A stretch of DNA of 64,000 nt. Origin: CAVUAT01 sp963848045. GTDB taxonomy: Bacteria > Actinomycetota > Thermoleophilia > Solirubrobacterales > 70-9. The translations under genes were made by a program, and so were the position numbers. Under the pieces are notes generated by a model that had not been told where the DNA came from, did no database searches, and was given only the letters and a program-made list of their open reading frames with translations. This document shows positions 48,394 through 56,370 of this stretch, piece after piece (the stretch's first letter is position 1; every line of letters begins with the position of its first letter). The DNA is taken from assembly GCA_963848045.1 (NCBI GenBank), contig CAWKCC010000003.1, forward strand, positions 456,616 to 520,615, in the 5' to 3' direction.

Positions 48394-49118
48394 CGCTTCT
48401 GGACGAGGTGTTGGACGCGCATGGCGGCCGTCGGCGCTGGGGTAGCGTCAACGAGATCCGCGCGCGCGTCCGCAGCGGCGGGCTTCTGATGCGCTCCAAG
48501 TTCAAGTACGGGAACTTCACGGACTACGGGCTCAGTGTCCGCACCGACCGTCAGAGCGCCGCGCTGGAGCCCTACCCGCGCCCGGGGCGAAGCGGCGAGT
48601 TCGAGGGCGACGACGTCCGCATTCTCGAGGCTGACGGTTCGACCATGACCGAGCGCGCCGGTGCGCGCGAGGCGTTCTTCGGGCTCTCCGGGGTGCCGCG
48701 AAAGCTGCGCTGGGACGACCTCGATGCGCTCTACTTCGCCGGCTACGCGATGTGGAACTATCTGACCACACCGGCCCTGCTCGAATGGCCCGGGGTCGAG
48801 ACCAGCGAGGGCGAGCCGATGGAGGTCGACGGCGAGACCTGGCGCCGGCTGGACGCCAGCTTCCCCGCGGGCCTGCATACCCACTGCCCCGAGCAGAGCT
48901 TCTATTTCGATACGCGCGGCTATCTGCGCCGGCACGACTACAGCCCCGATGTGGTCTCCTCGCACGCCAACGCCGCCCACTTCTGCAGCGGCCACCGCGA
49001 GTTCGACGGCCTCGTCTTCCCGACCTCCCGCCGCGTCGTGCCCAAGAGCCCCGGGGGAAGACCCATGCCCGGCCCCACCATCGTCTCGCTCGAGCTGGAC
49101 TCCGTAAGCGTCGCGTGA
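48390..49118 (+). CDS. Conserved-looking protein of unknown function
   Basis: A 242-residue soluble protein that I do not recognise. It begins with a short helix (TLLDEVLDAHGGRRRWGSV), then alternating beta-like segments (IRARVRSGGLLMRSKFKYGNFTDYG). It contains W-rich and aromatic stretches (FAGYAMWNYLTTPALLEWPG) and three histidine-containing segments (LHTHCPEQ, RRHDYSPDV, CSGHREFDGLVFPTSRRVV). The general outline recalls lipid-binding beta-sheet proteins, without proof. GTG at 48390 overlaps the fakA stop (GTGA). It interrupts the usual fakA-recG order together with the DUF427 gene. Confidence 0.7.
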   Translation: MTLLDEVLDAHGGRRRWGSVNEIRARVRSGGLLMRSKFKYGNFTDYGLSVRTDRQSAALEPYPRPGRSGEFEGDDVRILEADGSTMTERAGAREAFFGLSGVPRKLRWDDLDALYFAGYAMWNYLTTPALLEWPGVETSEGEPMEVDGETWRRLDASFPAGLHTHCPEQSFYFDTRGYLRRHDYSPDVVSSHANAAHFCSGHREFDGLVFPTSRRVVPKSPGGRPMPGPTIVSLELDSVSVA

Positions 49119-49191
49119 CGATAGTGCCCGAACGGGCGCGCTACCGAGTCATCGGCAGGCTGGGAAGGCTGACGCAATCGGTAAGACGCTG

Positions 49192-49231
49192 TTGAAGGGT
49201 TGTGCCGGCCATAGGGCATACAACTCTTCAA
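49192..49231. terminator. Bidirectional hairpin between convergent genes
   Basis: TTGAAG (49192-49197) and GTTGT (49199-49203) pair with ACAAC (49220-49224) and CTTCAA (49226-49231), with a GCC/GGC pair further in. A second small hairpin GCCCG-AA-CGGGC lies at 49126-49137. Both sit between the stop codons of the unknown gene and the DUF427 gene. Confidence 0.55.
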
Positions 49232-49253
49232 AGCTCGCGCTGCGGAGCCGCGG

Positions 49254-49736
49254 CTACCAGCCCTCGGTGCCCGGCTCTCCCTTGTAGGGGCCCTCGATCT
49301 CGTCGGTGACCCAGCCGCCGTAGAAGCTGCCGCCCTGGGGGCGCACCCGCTCTTCGTCGAGGTGGCATGCGTCCACTCGGCCGGCGTAGAAGGCAACGTG
49401 CCCGTCGAGCTGCTCGAAGCCGCGGCGCGGCTCGGGGTAGTACCAGGCGACCCGTTCGGCGCGCCGCCCGCCCAGCTCGGCGTCGAGGTAGCTGGCGACG
49501 CCCTTCCACTCGCAGAGGGTGTGGTGGCCCTTCGCCTCGGAGAGCAGGTCCATGCGCACGTCCTCGCGCGGCACGTATACGGTCGGCGGGCTCGCCGTCT
49601 CCAGCACGCGCACAGCCCGGGTGCTGTCGGCGAGCGTCTCGCCGGCCAGCTCGACCCGGACCCGCCGCCGCTCGGGCTCCACCCGCGGTGGCCGCGGGTA
49701 GTCCCAGACCGACTCCTTGAGGCGTTCGCTCGGCAT
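49254..49736 (-). CDS. DUF427-domain protein
   Basis: A 160-residue protein of the DUF427 family, whose members are small beta-tent fold proteins of unknown function. Signatures are VRVELAGETLADSTRAVRVLET, PPTVYVPREDVRMDLL, HHTLCEWKGVASYLDAELGGRR and VAWYYPEPRRGFEQLDGHVAFYAGRVDA. ATG at 49736 follows a TAGGCT box by 9 bases. It is divergent from recG and convergent with the unknown gene, and looks like a visitor in this locus. Confidence 0.88.
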   Translation of the reverse strand: MPSERLKESVWDYPRPPRVEPERRRVRVELAGETLADSTRAVRVLETASPPTVYVPREDVRMDLLSEAKGHHTLCEWKGVASYLDAELGGRRAERVAWYYPEPRRGFEQLDGHVAFYAGRVDACHLDEERVRPQGGSFYGGWVTDEIEGPYKGEPGTEGW

Positions 49737-49745
49737 CCACTTCAG

Positions 49746-49751
49746 AGCCTA
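49746..49751 (-). promoter_or_regulatory. -10 box TAGGCT of the DUF427 gene
   Basis: Plus-strand AGCCTA at 49746-49751, 9 bases before the ATG at 49736; the recG box lies 40 bases away on the other strand. Confidence 0.45.
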
Positions 49752-49790
49752 GGTGGTCGGGGGTGCCGGCCTGGCATCGGCACCTCCGCC

Positions 49791-49796
49791 TAACGT
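49791..49796 (+). promoter_or_regulatory. -10 box TAACGT of recG
   Basis: It ends 7 bases before the GTG at 49804. Confidence 0.5.
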
Positions 49797-49803
49797 TGGG
49801 CCC

Positions 49804-52005
49804 GTGGAGGCCGCGCTGAGCCAACCCGGGGGCCGGGCAGGGCCGGCGCCGCCGCGGGCGCTGGGCACGGGCGAGCAGCTCTCTCGCCGGGCGTTGCTGG
49901 CCGCGCCGGTGAGCTGGCCGGCGCCGGAGACCCTGGACGCGCCGATCACCAAGCTTCGCGGGGCGGGGCCGAAGCTAGCCGAGGCCGCGGCCGAGATCGG
50001 GGTCACCAGCCTCGGCGAGATGCTTCGCCACCTGCCCCACGGCTACCGGGATGCGGCCTCGCCGCTCGGTCTCGGCGACCTCAAGCTCGGCGAGGAGGCG
50101 ACCGTGCAGGTGGAGGTGAGCGGCCCGGTGCGGCTGCGGCCCACCCGCCGGCGCGGACTGACGATCCTCGAGGCCGAGGTCGCCGACGCCAGCGGCTCGG
50201 CCACCGCGGTCTGGTTCAACCGCGCCTGGCTGGCCGAGCGCCTGCAGCCCGGCATGAAGCTGCTGGCACGGGGCAAGCTCGAGAAGCGGGGCTTCACGGT
50301 CGCCGAGCACGAGCTGCTCGGCGATGGCGCCGGGGAGGCTCCCGCGGGGCTGCACACCACGGGCCTGGTCCCGACGCACCCGGCGTCCGAGAAGCTGCGC
50401 CCCCAGCGCCTGCGCGAGTGGGCCTGGCAGGCCTCGGCGCTGGCGCGGCACGCGATCGAGCCGCTGCCGGCGCGGATCCGGGCGGCCGAGGGCATGCCGC
50501 CGGCCGGCGACGCGCTGGTCGCCTCGCATTTCCCGGCCGACCCCGAGCAGGCCGCGCTGGCCAGACGCAGGCTTGCCTACGAGGAGCTCTTCCTCTACCA
50601 GGCGGCTCTGGCGACCAGGCGCTCGCGGCGGCGCGAGGGCAGCCGCGCCAGGGCGCTGGGGCCATCCGGCGAGCTGGTGGGGCGGTGGATCGACTCCCTG
50701 CCCTTCGAGCTGACCGGCGACCAGCTCGCGGCGCTCGACCAGCTCGACGAGGACCTCGGGCGCGAGGCTCCGATGCAGCGGCTGCTGATGGGCGAGGTGG
50801 GCTCGGGCAAGACCATCGTCTGCCTCTACGCGATGCTGCGGGCCGCGGAGTCCGGCGGGCAGGCCGCGTTGATGGCGCCGACCGAGACGCTCGCCGAGCA
50901 GCACTTCCGCACGATCGAGGCCCTGCTGGGGGCGGAGGCGGTTCCCCTCGCGCTGCTCACCGGAGCCACGCCGGCCGCCGAGCGTCGGGCCCATCTGGGT
51001 CGCCTCGCAGGCGGGGCGCCCTGTCTGACGGTCGGCACCCACGCCCTGATCGAGCCGGAGGTCGAGTTCGCCTCGCTGACCGTCGCGGTGGTGGACGAGC
51101 AGCACCGCTTCGGCGTGCGCCAGCGGGCAGCGCTTGACGCCAAGGGCCCCGGCGCCCTGGCGCCGCACGCGCTGCACATGACGGCGACGCCGATCCCGCG
51201 CACGCTGTCGCTGACGGCCTATGGCGATCTCGACGTGACCACGATCAGGGAGCTGCCCCGAGGGCGCCGCCCGGTGCGAACCTGGGTGGTGGGGGAGGAG
51301 AAGCGCCCCGGGGCATACGGGTTCGTCCGGGAGCGGCTGGGCGAGGGCCGCCAGGCCTACGTGGTCTGCCCCCTGGTCAGCGAGTCCGACGCGCTCGAGG
51401 CGAAGGCCGCCGAGGCCGAGGCCGAGCGGCTCGCGCGGGGCGAGCTGCGCGACTTCCGCGTGGCCGTGCTGCACGGCCAGATGCCCTCGGCACGCAAGGG
51501 GGAAGTGATGGGGGACTTCGCGGCCCGGGAGATCGACGTGCTCGTGGCGACCAGCGTGATCGAGGTCGGCATCGACGTGCCCAACGCGACGGTGATGGTC
51601 GTGGAGGGCGCCGAGCGCTACGGGCTCTCCCAGCTCCATCAGCTTCGCGGCAGGGTGGGGAGGGGGCAGCACGAGTCGGCCTGCATCCTGTTCGGCGACC
51701 CGGAGTCCGACGCCGCCGCGGCGCGGCTCGCCGCGATCGCCTCCGGTGGCGACGGCTTCGAGCTGGCCGAGGTGGATCTCGGCATCCGCGGCGAGGGAGA
51801 GCTGCTCGGCACCCGCCAGCACGGCCTGCCGCGCTTTCGCGCCGCGGTGCTGCCCGACGATCTCGGGCTGCTGCTCGCGGCGCGCGCCGGGATCGGCGAG
51901 CTGCTCGATCGCCATGGGAGCCTCGAGGCACCGGCCCTCGGCCCGCTCATGGACGAGGCCCGCCGGCGCTTCGGCGACGAGCGGGTCGAGCGGATCAGCG
52001 CCTGA
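49804..52005 (+). CDS. recG: ATP-dependent DNA helicase RecG
   Basis: A 733-residue superfamily 2 helicase that reverses stalled forks and processes branched DNA. An N-terminal extension of about 45 residues precedes the wedge domain (LRGAGPKLAEAAAEIGV, HLPHGYRD). The helicase core has Walker A MGEVGSGKTIV, the box DEQHRFGVRQR, MTATPIPRTLSLTAYGDLD, and the C-terminal TSVIEVGIDVPNATVMVVEGAERYGLSQLHQLRGRVGRG. GTG at 49804 matches the upstream box. The family sequence starts near residue 40, so a later start cannot be excluded. It is followed by rsmD after 15 bases. Confidence 0.94.
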   Translation: MEAALSQPGGRAGPAPPRALGTGEQLSRRALLAAPVSWPAPETLDAPITKLRGAGPKLAEAAAEIGVTSLGEMLRHLPHGYRDAASPLGLGDLKLGEEATVQVEVSGPVRLRPTRRRGLTILEAEVADASGSATAVWFNRAWLAERLQPGMKLLARGKLEKRGFTVAEHELLGDGAGEAPAGLHTTGLVPTHPASEKLRPQRLREWAWQASALARHAIEPLPARIRAAEGMPPAGDALVASHFPADPEQAALARRRLAYEELFLYQAALATRRSRRREGSRARALGPSGELVGRWIDSLPFELTGDQLAALDQLDEDLGREAPMQRLLMGEVGSGKTIVCLYAMLRAAESGGQAALMAPTETLAEQHFRTIEALLGAEAVPLALLTGATPAAERRAHLGRLAGGAPCLTVGTHALIEPEVEFASLTVAVVDEQHRFGVRQRAALDAKGPGALAPHALHMTATPIPRTLSLTAYGDLDVTTIRELPRGRRPVRTWVVGEEKRPGAYGFVRERLGEGRQAYVVCPLVSESDALEAKAAEAEAERLARGELRDFRVAVLHGQMPSARKGEVMGDFAAREIDVLVATSVIEVGIDVPNATVMVVEGAERYGLSQLHQLRGRVGRGQHESACILFGDPESDAAAARLAAIASGGDGFELAEVDLGIRGEGELLGTRQHGLPRFRAAVLPDDLGLLLAARAGIGELLDRHGSLEAPALGPLMDEARRRFGDERVERISA

Positions 52006-52020
52006 TGTCCTCCAGCTCTC

Positions 52021-52572
52021 GTGCCTGAGCTGCGGATCAGCGGCGGCGCGCTCCGCGGTCGCCGGATCTCGGGGCCCCGCGAGGGCGACGAGATCCGCCC
52101 CACCACCGGGCGTGTCCGCGAGGCGGTCTTCTCGATGCTGGGCGAGATCGCGGGAGCGCGCGTGCTCGATCTCTACTGCGGCACCGGCGCGCTCGCGATC
52201 GAAGCGCTCTCGAGGGGCGCCGCCCGGGCGACCCTCGTCGACACGAGCCCCGGGTTGGCCGCCGACAACCTCGAGCGGCTCGGGCTCGCCGAGCGGGCGC
52301 AGGCGGTGGGCGCCGACGCACTCGACTTCCTCGACCGCGCCCCGGAAGATGCGTTCGATCTCGTACTCTGCGACCCGCCCTATGGAGAGCCCACCGAATC
52401 CCTGCGCGCCGGCCTCGAGCGATCGGTCGGCCGCGCCCTCGCGCCCGGAGGGCGCGTCGTGATCGAGTCCTCGCCACGGCACCCCATCCGGCTGGAGCTG
52501 CCGCTGCTGCGTGAGCGCGCATACGGCGACACGCTGGTGCGGGTGCACGAGAGCCCCGAGGAGCGGCCGTGA
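52021..52572 (+). CDS. rsmD: 16S rRNA (guanine966-N2)-methyltransferase RsmD
   Basis: A 183-residue SAM-dependent methyltransferase for 16S rRNA. The start LRISGGALRGRRISGP and RPTTGRVREAVFSML are typical, the SAM-binding motif is VLDLYCGTGALAIEALSRGA, and the catalytic motif is LCDPPYGEP. GTG at 52021 has weak upstream signals. Its stop overlaps the GTG of coaD by 4 bases, the common rsmD-coaD pair. Confidence 0.93.
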   Translation: MPELRISGGALRGRRISGPREGDEIRPTTGRVREAVFSMLGEIAGARVLDLYCGTGALAIEALSRGAARATLVDTSPGLAADNLERLGLAERAQAVGADALDFLDRAPEDAFDLVLCDPPYGEPTESLRAGLERSVGRALAPGGRVVIESSPRHPIRLELPLLRERAYGDTLVRVHESPEERP

Positions 52573-53060
52573 GCGAGATCACCGCGGTCTGTCCGGGCAG
52601 CTACGACCCGGTCACCAACGGGCACGTCGACATCATCACCCGGGCCTCGCGCGTGTTCGACAAGGTCGTGGTGGGGGTCGTCAACCAGCCCGTGCGCAAG
52701 CAGACGACGCTGTTCACGGCCGAGGAGCGGCAGGCGTTCCTGCGCGATGCGACAGCGCACCTCGAGCACGTCGAGGTGGAGATCTTCTCCAACCTGCTGG
52801 TCGAGTTCGCACAGGAGCACGGCGCGACGGCCGTCGTCAAGGGGCTGCGCGCGATCTCGGACTTCGAGTACGAGTTCGAGATGAACCAGCTCAACCGCAA
52901 GCTCGCCCCAGACGTGGAGAGCATGTACATATTCGCCTCCGCGCACTACAGCTTCCTCTCCTCGACCGGGGTCAAGGAGATGGCGACCTTCGGCGGGGAT
53001 GTGAGCGATCTGGTGCCCGCACCGGTGGCCGCGGCGCTCGCCGAGCGGCTGAAGCGCTGA
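52569..53060 (+). CDS. coaD: Phosphopantetheine adenylyltransferase
   Basis: A 163-residue nucleotidyltransferase, the fourth step of coenzyme A synthesis. The ATP-binding motif is GSYDPVTNGHVDII (T/HxGH), and later motifs are VVKGLRAISDFEYEFEMNQLNRKL and the ATP loop YSFLSSTGVKEMA. GTG at 52569 overlaps the rsmD stop. It ends a conserved rpmB-to-coaD run. The 117-base gap that follows holds only the next gene's -10 box. Confidence 0.96.
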   Translation: MSEITAVCPGSYDPVTNGHVDIITRASRVFDKVVVGVVNQPVRKQTTLFTAEERQAFLRDATAHLEHVEVEIFSNLLVEFAQEHGATAVVKGLRAISDFEYEFEMNQLNRKLAPDVESMYIFASAHYSFLSSTGVKEMATFGGDVSDLVPAPVAAALAERLKR

Positions 53061-53162
53061 GCCCTCCGGCATCCCTGCGGTGGCGAGTCGACAGTGCGTG
53101 GGCAGGAGGTTGCAAATCGACGGCGAAGTATGCGATCGCCCCCCCTACGGAGGACTACCGCC

Positions 53163-53168
53163 TAAGCT
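53163..53168 (+). promoter_or_regulatory. -10 box TAAGCT of the SepIVA-like gene
   Basis: It ends 9 bases before the ATG at 53178. Confidence 0.45.
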
Positions 53169-53177
53169 TTAGCGCCC

Positions 53178-53645
53178 ATGGACGTACTCGTACTGATCGA
53201 CAAGCTCGACGACCTGGTTCACAATGCGCGGCCGGTGCCGCTCACCGACCAGGTGCGTGTCGACCGCGAGGAGATCTACGACCTGCTCGATCAGATGCGG
53301 GCGACGATCCCCGAGGAGATCAAGCAGGCGCGCTGGATCGTCAAGGAGCGCCAGGAGATGCTGGCCGAGGCCAAGCGCGAGGCCGAGCGTGTGGTCAAGG
53401 AGGCCCGTGATCAGGCGGCTCGCCTGGTCGCACAGGAGGAGATAACCCGGCAGGCCGAGCGCGCCGCCGAGGAGATCGTCGAGGAGGCCCGCGAGCGCGA
53501 GCGCGAGATCCGCCTCGGCGCCGAGGACTACGCCGACGACATCCTCTCGACGCTCGAGGTCAACCTGCAGAAGTTCCTGCAGGCAGTGCAGCGCGGCCGC
53601 GACCGGCTCCAGGGCCGCGACCGCGAGCCCTCCGAGATCGGCTGA
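53178..53645 (+). CDS. Coiled-coil DivIVA-like protein (SepIVA-like)
   Basis: A 155-residue protein, almost wholly helical after residue 25. The first 30 residues (MDVLVLIDKLDDLVHNARPVPLTDQVRVDREEIYDLLDQM) resemble the N-terminus of the mycobacterial septation protein SepIVA (Rv2927c). A long charged coiled coil follows, rich in Glu, Arg and Ala. The position supports this: in Mycobacterium sepIVA also lies next to DUF177, rnc, smc and ftsY. It probably helps cell division or envelope growth. The ATG follows a -10 box by 9 bases. Confidence 0.75.
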   Translation: MDVLVLIDKLDDLVHNARPVPLTDQVRVDREEIYDLLDQMRATIPEEIKQARWIVKERQEMLAEAKREAERVVKEARDQAARLVAQEEITRQAERAAEEIVEEAREREREIRLGAEDYADDILSTLEVNLQKFLQAVQRGRDRLQGRDREPSEIG

Positions 53646-53672
53646 GGGGCCGGCCGGCCCCCCTGCGCTCAG

Positions 53673-53695
53673 CAGCGGCGGCCCGGCCGCCGCTG
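53673..53695. terminator. Perfect hairpin between convergent genes
   Basis: CAGCGGCGGC (53673-53682) and GCCGCCGCTG (53686-53695) form a 10-base stem with a 3-base loop between the SepIVA-like gene and the convergent methyltransferase gene. A perfect 16-base palindrome, GGGGCCGGCCGGCCCC, lies just before it at 53646-53661. Either could stop both transcripts. Confidence 0.5.
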
Positions 53696-53705
53696 GCGCT
53701 CTCGA

Positions 53706-54248
53706 TCACTCGTAGCTCGCCCGCACCACCGCGAGATCGTCGGCTGTCCAGGTGACCTCGCCGCCGCACCACTCGGCGAGCTGCTCGGCGCTGTCGACGA
53801 AGTCGAACTCCGGGTCGATCGGGGTGATCTGGGGCTCGGCCTTGACCACGTCGCCGATCACCAGCGCCCTCGACTGCTCGCGAACGCGGCGGAAGAGCAC
53901 CTGCTTCTGCGGGTCGCTGAGGTGGTGCACCGAGAGCACGCCGATCACCAGGTCCCAGGGGCCATCGGGCAGCGGGTCCTCCATCCGGGCCAGCATCACG
54001 TCGTCGTACTCCTCGCGCAGGCGAAAGACCATCTCGGGGCTCGAGTCCAGCCCCACCACCCAGGCATCGGGATATGCCTCGAGCAGGTGCCGCGTTGTCT
54101 CCCCGGTCCCGATGCCGAGCTCCAGGACCCGGTCGGGGGCTGAGGGGATCGCCGCGACCGCGGCCCGCTGCAGCTCGTCGAAGCGCGGCACCTCGGCGCG
54201 GATCTCCTCGAGGTAGGTCTCGGGATGCCAGTGGAACTGCGCGCTCAC
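53706..54248 (-). CDS. SAM-dependent class I methyltransferase
   Basis: A 180-residue methyltransferase of unknown substrate. Motif I is VLELGIGTGETTRHLL, followed by VVGLDSSPEMVFRLREEY and WDLVIGVLSVHHLSDPQKQ; the small size suggests a metabolite substrate. GTG at 54248 lies 9 bases after a TACGGT box (plus-strand ACCGTA 54258-54263), shared back-to-back with the DUF177 promoter. It breaks the otherwise co-directional sepIVA-DUF177 block. Confidence 0.82.
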   Translation of the reverse strand: MSAQFHWHPETYLEEIRAEVPRFDELQRAAVAAIPSAPDRVLELGIGTGETTRHLLEAYPDAWVVGLDSSPEMVFRLREEYDDVMLARMEDPLPDGPWDLVIGVLSVHHLSDPQKQVLFRRVREQSRALVIGDVVKAEPQITPIDPEFDFVDSAEQLAEWCGGEVTWTADDLAVVRASYE

Positions 54249-54254
54249 AGGGGG

Positions 54255-54274
54255 CTCACCGTAGCTAAGGTGAG
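54255..54274. promoter_or_regulatory. Palindromic bidirectional promoter
   Basis: CTCACCGTAGCTAAGGTGAG is a near-perfect palindrome with one mismatched pair. Its left half reads TACGGT toward the methyltransferase gene (GTG 54248). Its right half reads TAAGGT toward the DUF177 gene (GTG 54279). The two -10 boxes are two bases apart. Confidence 0.6.
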
Positions 54275-54278
54275 CCGG

Positions 54279-54800
54279 GTGAAGGTGGCGGGCGGAAAGG
54301 TGGACCTCGCGCGGCTCTCGCTCTCGTCGGGTCAGGCCCGCGAGCTGGGGCTCGAGCTGGCGCTCGCGACCATCACGCTGGGCGGACAGTCCTACGAGCC
54401 GGCCGAGCCGAGGACTCCCGTGCGCCTGGACGTCTCGCGCACGACCACCGGATATGCCCTCCGTCTGCGGCTCGAGCCGACTCTCGTCGGCCCCTGCGTG
54501 CGCTGCCTCGATCCGTCACGCTTTGCGCTGCATGTCGACCTGCGCGAGGTCGACCAGCCCACCGCGGACGACGACGAGCTGCGCAGCCCGTACGTCAGCG
54601 AGGGCGAGGTGGACGTGCAGCGCTGGGCCGACGACGCGGTGGTCCTCGAGCTGCCCGCGCAACCGCTCTGCCGCGAGGACTGCGCCGGCCTCTGCGTCGT
54701 CTGCGGCAAGTCCCTGAATGACAGTGACCCCGCGGACCACGAGCACGGCGGCGGCGGCGACCCGCGGATGGCGAAGCTCAGGGACCTGAAGATCGAGTAG
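54279..54800 (+). CDS. DUF177/YceD-family protein
   Basis: A 173-residue protein of the YceD/DUF177 family, usually encoded before rpmF and thought to help 23S rRNA or ribosome assembly. Signatures are VGPCVRCLDPSRFALHVDLREV in the middle and CREDCAGLCVVCGKSLND near the end, giving zinc-type cysteines. GTG at 54279 fits the -10 box 7 bases upstream; GTG at 54270 would add three residues. It precedes rpmF by 44 bases, as in many bacteria. Confidence 0.88.
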   Translation: MKVAGGKVDLARLSLSSGQARELGLELALATITLGGQSYEPAEPRTPVRLDVSRTTTGYALRLRLEPTLVGPCVRCLDPSRFALHVDLREVDQPTADDDELRSPYVSEGEVDVQRWADDAVVLELPAQPLCREDCAGLCVVCGKSLNDSDPADHEHGGGGDPRMAKLRDLKIE

Positions 54801-54827
54801 GCGGCCGCCCGCGGCGAGCTGCACGGC

Positions 54828-54833
54828 TACCAT
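54828..54833 (+). promoter_or_regulatory. -10 box TACCAT of rpmF
   Basis: It ends 11 bases before the ATG at 54845, matching the rpmB arrangement in sequence and distance. Confidence 0.5.
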
Positions 54834-54844
54834 TCCGCGCTGCC

Positions 54845-55060
54845 ATGGCCGTTCCCAAGAAGAGGCAGTCGCGGACCCGGCGCGACAAGCGCCGAGCCCA
54901 GCACAAGGCTGCCAAGCCGCGGCTCAACGAGTGCCCGCGCTGCCACAGCCCCCGGCTGCCGCACCGGGTCTGCCCGACCTGCGGCACCTACGCCGGGCGT
55001 GAGGTGATCCGCCACGAGGTTCCCGAGGCGTCGCCCGAGGCGCCGCCCTCGGAGGAGTAG
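54845..55060 (+). CDS. rpmF: Ribosomal protein L32 (zinc form)
   Basis: A 71-residue 50S protein. The start AVPKKRQSRTRRDKRRAQHK is typical, and two CxxC pairs (CPRCHSPRLPHRVCPTC) bind zinc. An acidic/proline C-terminal tail of 15 residues is longer than usual. plsX starts with TTG at the base after its stop, so the two are coupled. Confidence 0.95.
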   Translation: MAVPKKRQSRTRRDKRRAQHKAAKPRLNECPRCHSPRLPHRVCPTCGTYAGREVIRHEVPEASPEAPPSEE

Positions 55061-56113
55061 TTGAGCGAGGCCCCGCGGCCCGCGCCGGTGGCGACGGTCG
55101 CGCTCGACGCCGAGGGAGCCGACGCCGGGCACGAGGTCGTGGTTGACGGAGCCCGGCTGGCTTCCGAGCGCGGAATCCGCGTGAAGCTGTTCGGCCCCGG
55201 GTCGCTGCGCCCGCCCGAGGGCGTCGAGCTGGTGCCCTGCGAGGGCTCCATACCGAACGGGGCCGACCCGGTCCCGGGAGTTCGCTCAAACCCCGACGCG
55301 TCCGTGGTTCGTGCCGCAGCGGCCGTGGCCGCGGGCGAGGCCGACGCGCTGGTCAGCGCCGGGTCCACGGGGGCGACGATGACCGCGGCGCTGTTCGAGG
55401 TCAAGCGGCTGCACGGGGTCCACCGGCCCGCCCTGGCGGCGCAGGTCCCCCTGCCCGAAGGCGCCGGCAGGACGGTGCTGCTGCTCGACTGCGGCGCCAA
55501 CGCCGAGGCCCGCCCTCAGCACCTGATCCAGTTCGCTCATCTCGGCGCCGCCTTCAGCGAGGCCGTGCTGGGGATCGAGCGCCCCCGCGTGGCTCTGCTC
55601 AGCGTCGGGGAGGAGCAGGGGAAGGGCCGCCCCGAGGTGATCGCCGCTCACGAGGCGCTGGAGGCGACCGAGGCGATCCACTTCATGGGCAACGTCGAGG
55701 GGCGCGACCTGCTCGCCGACCACGCCGACGTGATCGTCAGCGACGGCTTCACCGGCAACGTCGCCCTGAAGACCCTGGAGGGAACGGCCGGCGCCGTTGC
55801 GCGCGCCGTCCGCGATGCGGCGCGCTCGGGGCTGATCTCCGCCGCGGGCGGCTGGCTGCTGCGCCCTGCGCTCGGCGGGCTTCGCCGCCGGCTCGACCCC
55901 AACGAAGTAGGCGGCGCGATACTGCTGGGCCTTCGCGGCGTCGCGGTGGTCGCCCACGGCAGCTCGAGCGCGGAGGGCATCGCCAACGCGGTGGCCCTCG
56001 CCGACCGCGCGGTAAGTGAGCGCGCCGCGGAGCGAACCTCAGAGCGGCTGCGGGCCTCCGGCGCGACCCGGGAGGCGCTGCGGGACTCCGCGACGACCGG
56101 CGGCGCGGGATAA
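55061..56113 (+). CDS. plsX: Phosphate acyltransferase PlsX
   Basis: A 350-residue enzyme that makes acyl-phosphate from acyl-ACP, the first step of phospholipid synthesis via PlsY. Motifs are VALDAEGADAG near the start, ALVSAGSTGATMTAALFEV, LLLDCGANAEARPQHLIQFAHLG, and VSDGFTGNVALKTLEG. TTG at 55061 directly follows the rpmF stop. Its stop shares one base with the acpP start. The rpmF-plsX-acpP order is widely conserved. Confidence 0.92.
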   Translation: MSEAPRPAPVATVALDAEGADAGHEVVVDGARLASERGIRVKLFGPGSLRPPEGVELVPCEGSIPNGADPVPGVRSNPDASVVRAAAAVAAGEADALVSAGSTGATMTAALFEVKRLHGVHRPALAAQVPLPEGAGRTVLLLDCGANAEARPQHLIQFAHLGAAFSEAVLGIERPRVALLSVGEEQGKGRPEVIAAHEALEATEAIHFMGNVEGRDLLADHADVIVSDGFTGNVALKTLEGTAGAVARAVRDAARSGLISAAGGWLLRPALGGLRRRLDPNEVGGAILLGLRGVAVVAHGSSSAEGIANAVALADRAVSERAAERTSERLRASGATREALRDSATTGGAG

Positions 56114-56370
56114 TGAGCGGCATGCAACGGGAAGAGGTGATGGCCCTGGTCCGCGACCACCTGGTGGCGGAGCTGCAGGTGCCGCCGGAGCGGATCGAGC
56201 CCAAGACCCGCTTTCGAGAGGACCTCGACGCGGACTCGCTCGATCTCTACGAGCTGTTGATGGAGCTTGAGGACCGCTACGGCATCAGGGTCAGCGAGGA
56301 GGAGGCGGCCGCGATCGAGACGGTCGGCGACGCCGTCGACTTCGTCTGCGCGCGTGTTCCGTCGGGGTGA
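56113..56370 (+). CDS. acpP: Acyl carrier protein
   Basis: An 85-residue acyl carrier protein. The phosphopantetheine attachment residue is Ser42 in EDLDADSLDLYELLMELE, and helix III includes EEEAAAIETVGDAVDFV. It carries growing acyl chains in fatty acid synthesis and hands them to PlsX. The ATG overlaps the plsX stop by one base, and its C-terminal codons overlap the start of rnc. Confidence 0.94.
   Translation: MSGMQREEVMALVRDHLVAELQVPPERIEPKTRFREDLDADSLDLYELLMELEDRYGIRVSEEEAAAIETVGDAVDFVCARVPSG

Noticed and set aside
49975..52548. Very long open frame on the minus strand across recG
   Set aside because: The plus strand encodes complete RecG with all helicase motifs. Antisense frames stay open in this GC-rich sequence because stop codons are rare, and the translation has no recognisable domain.
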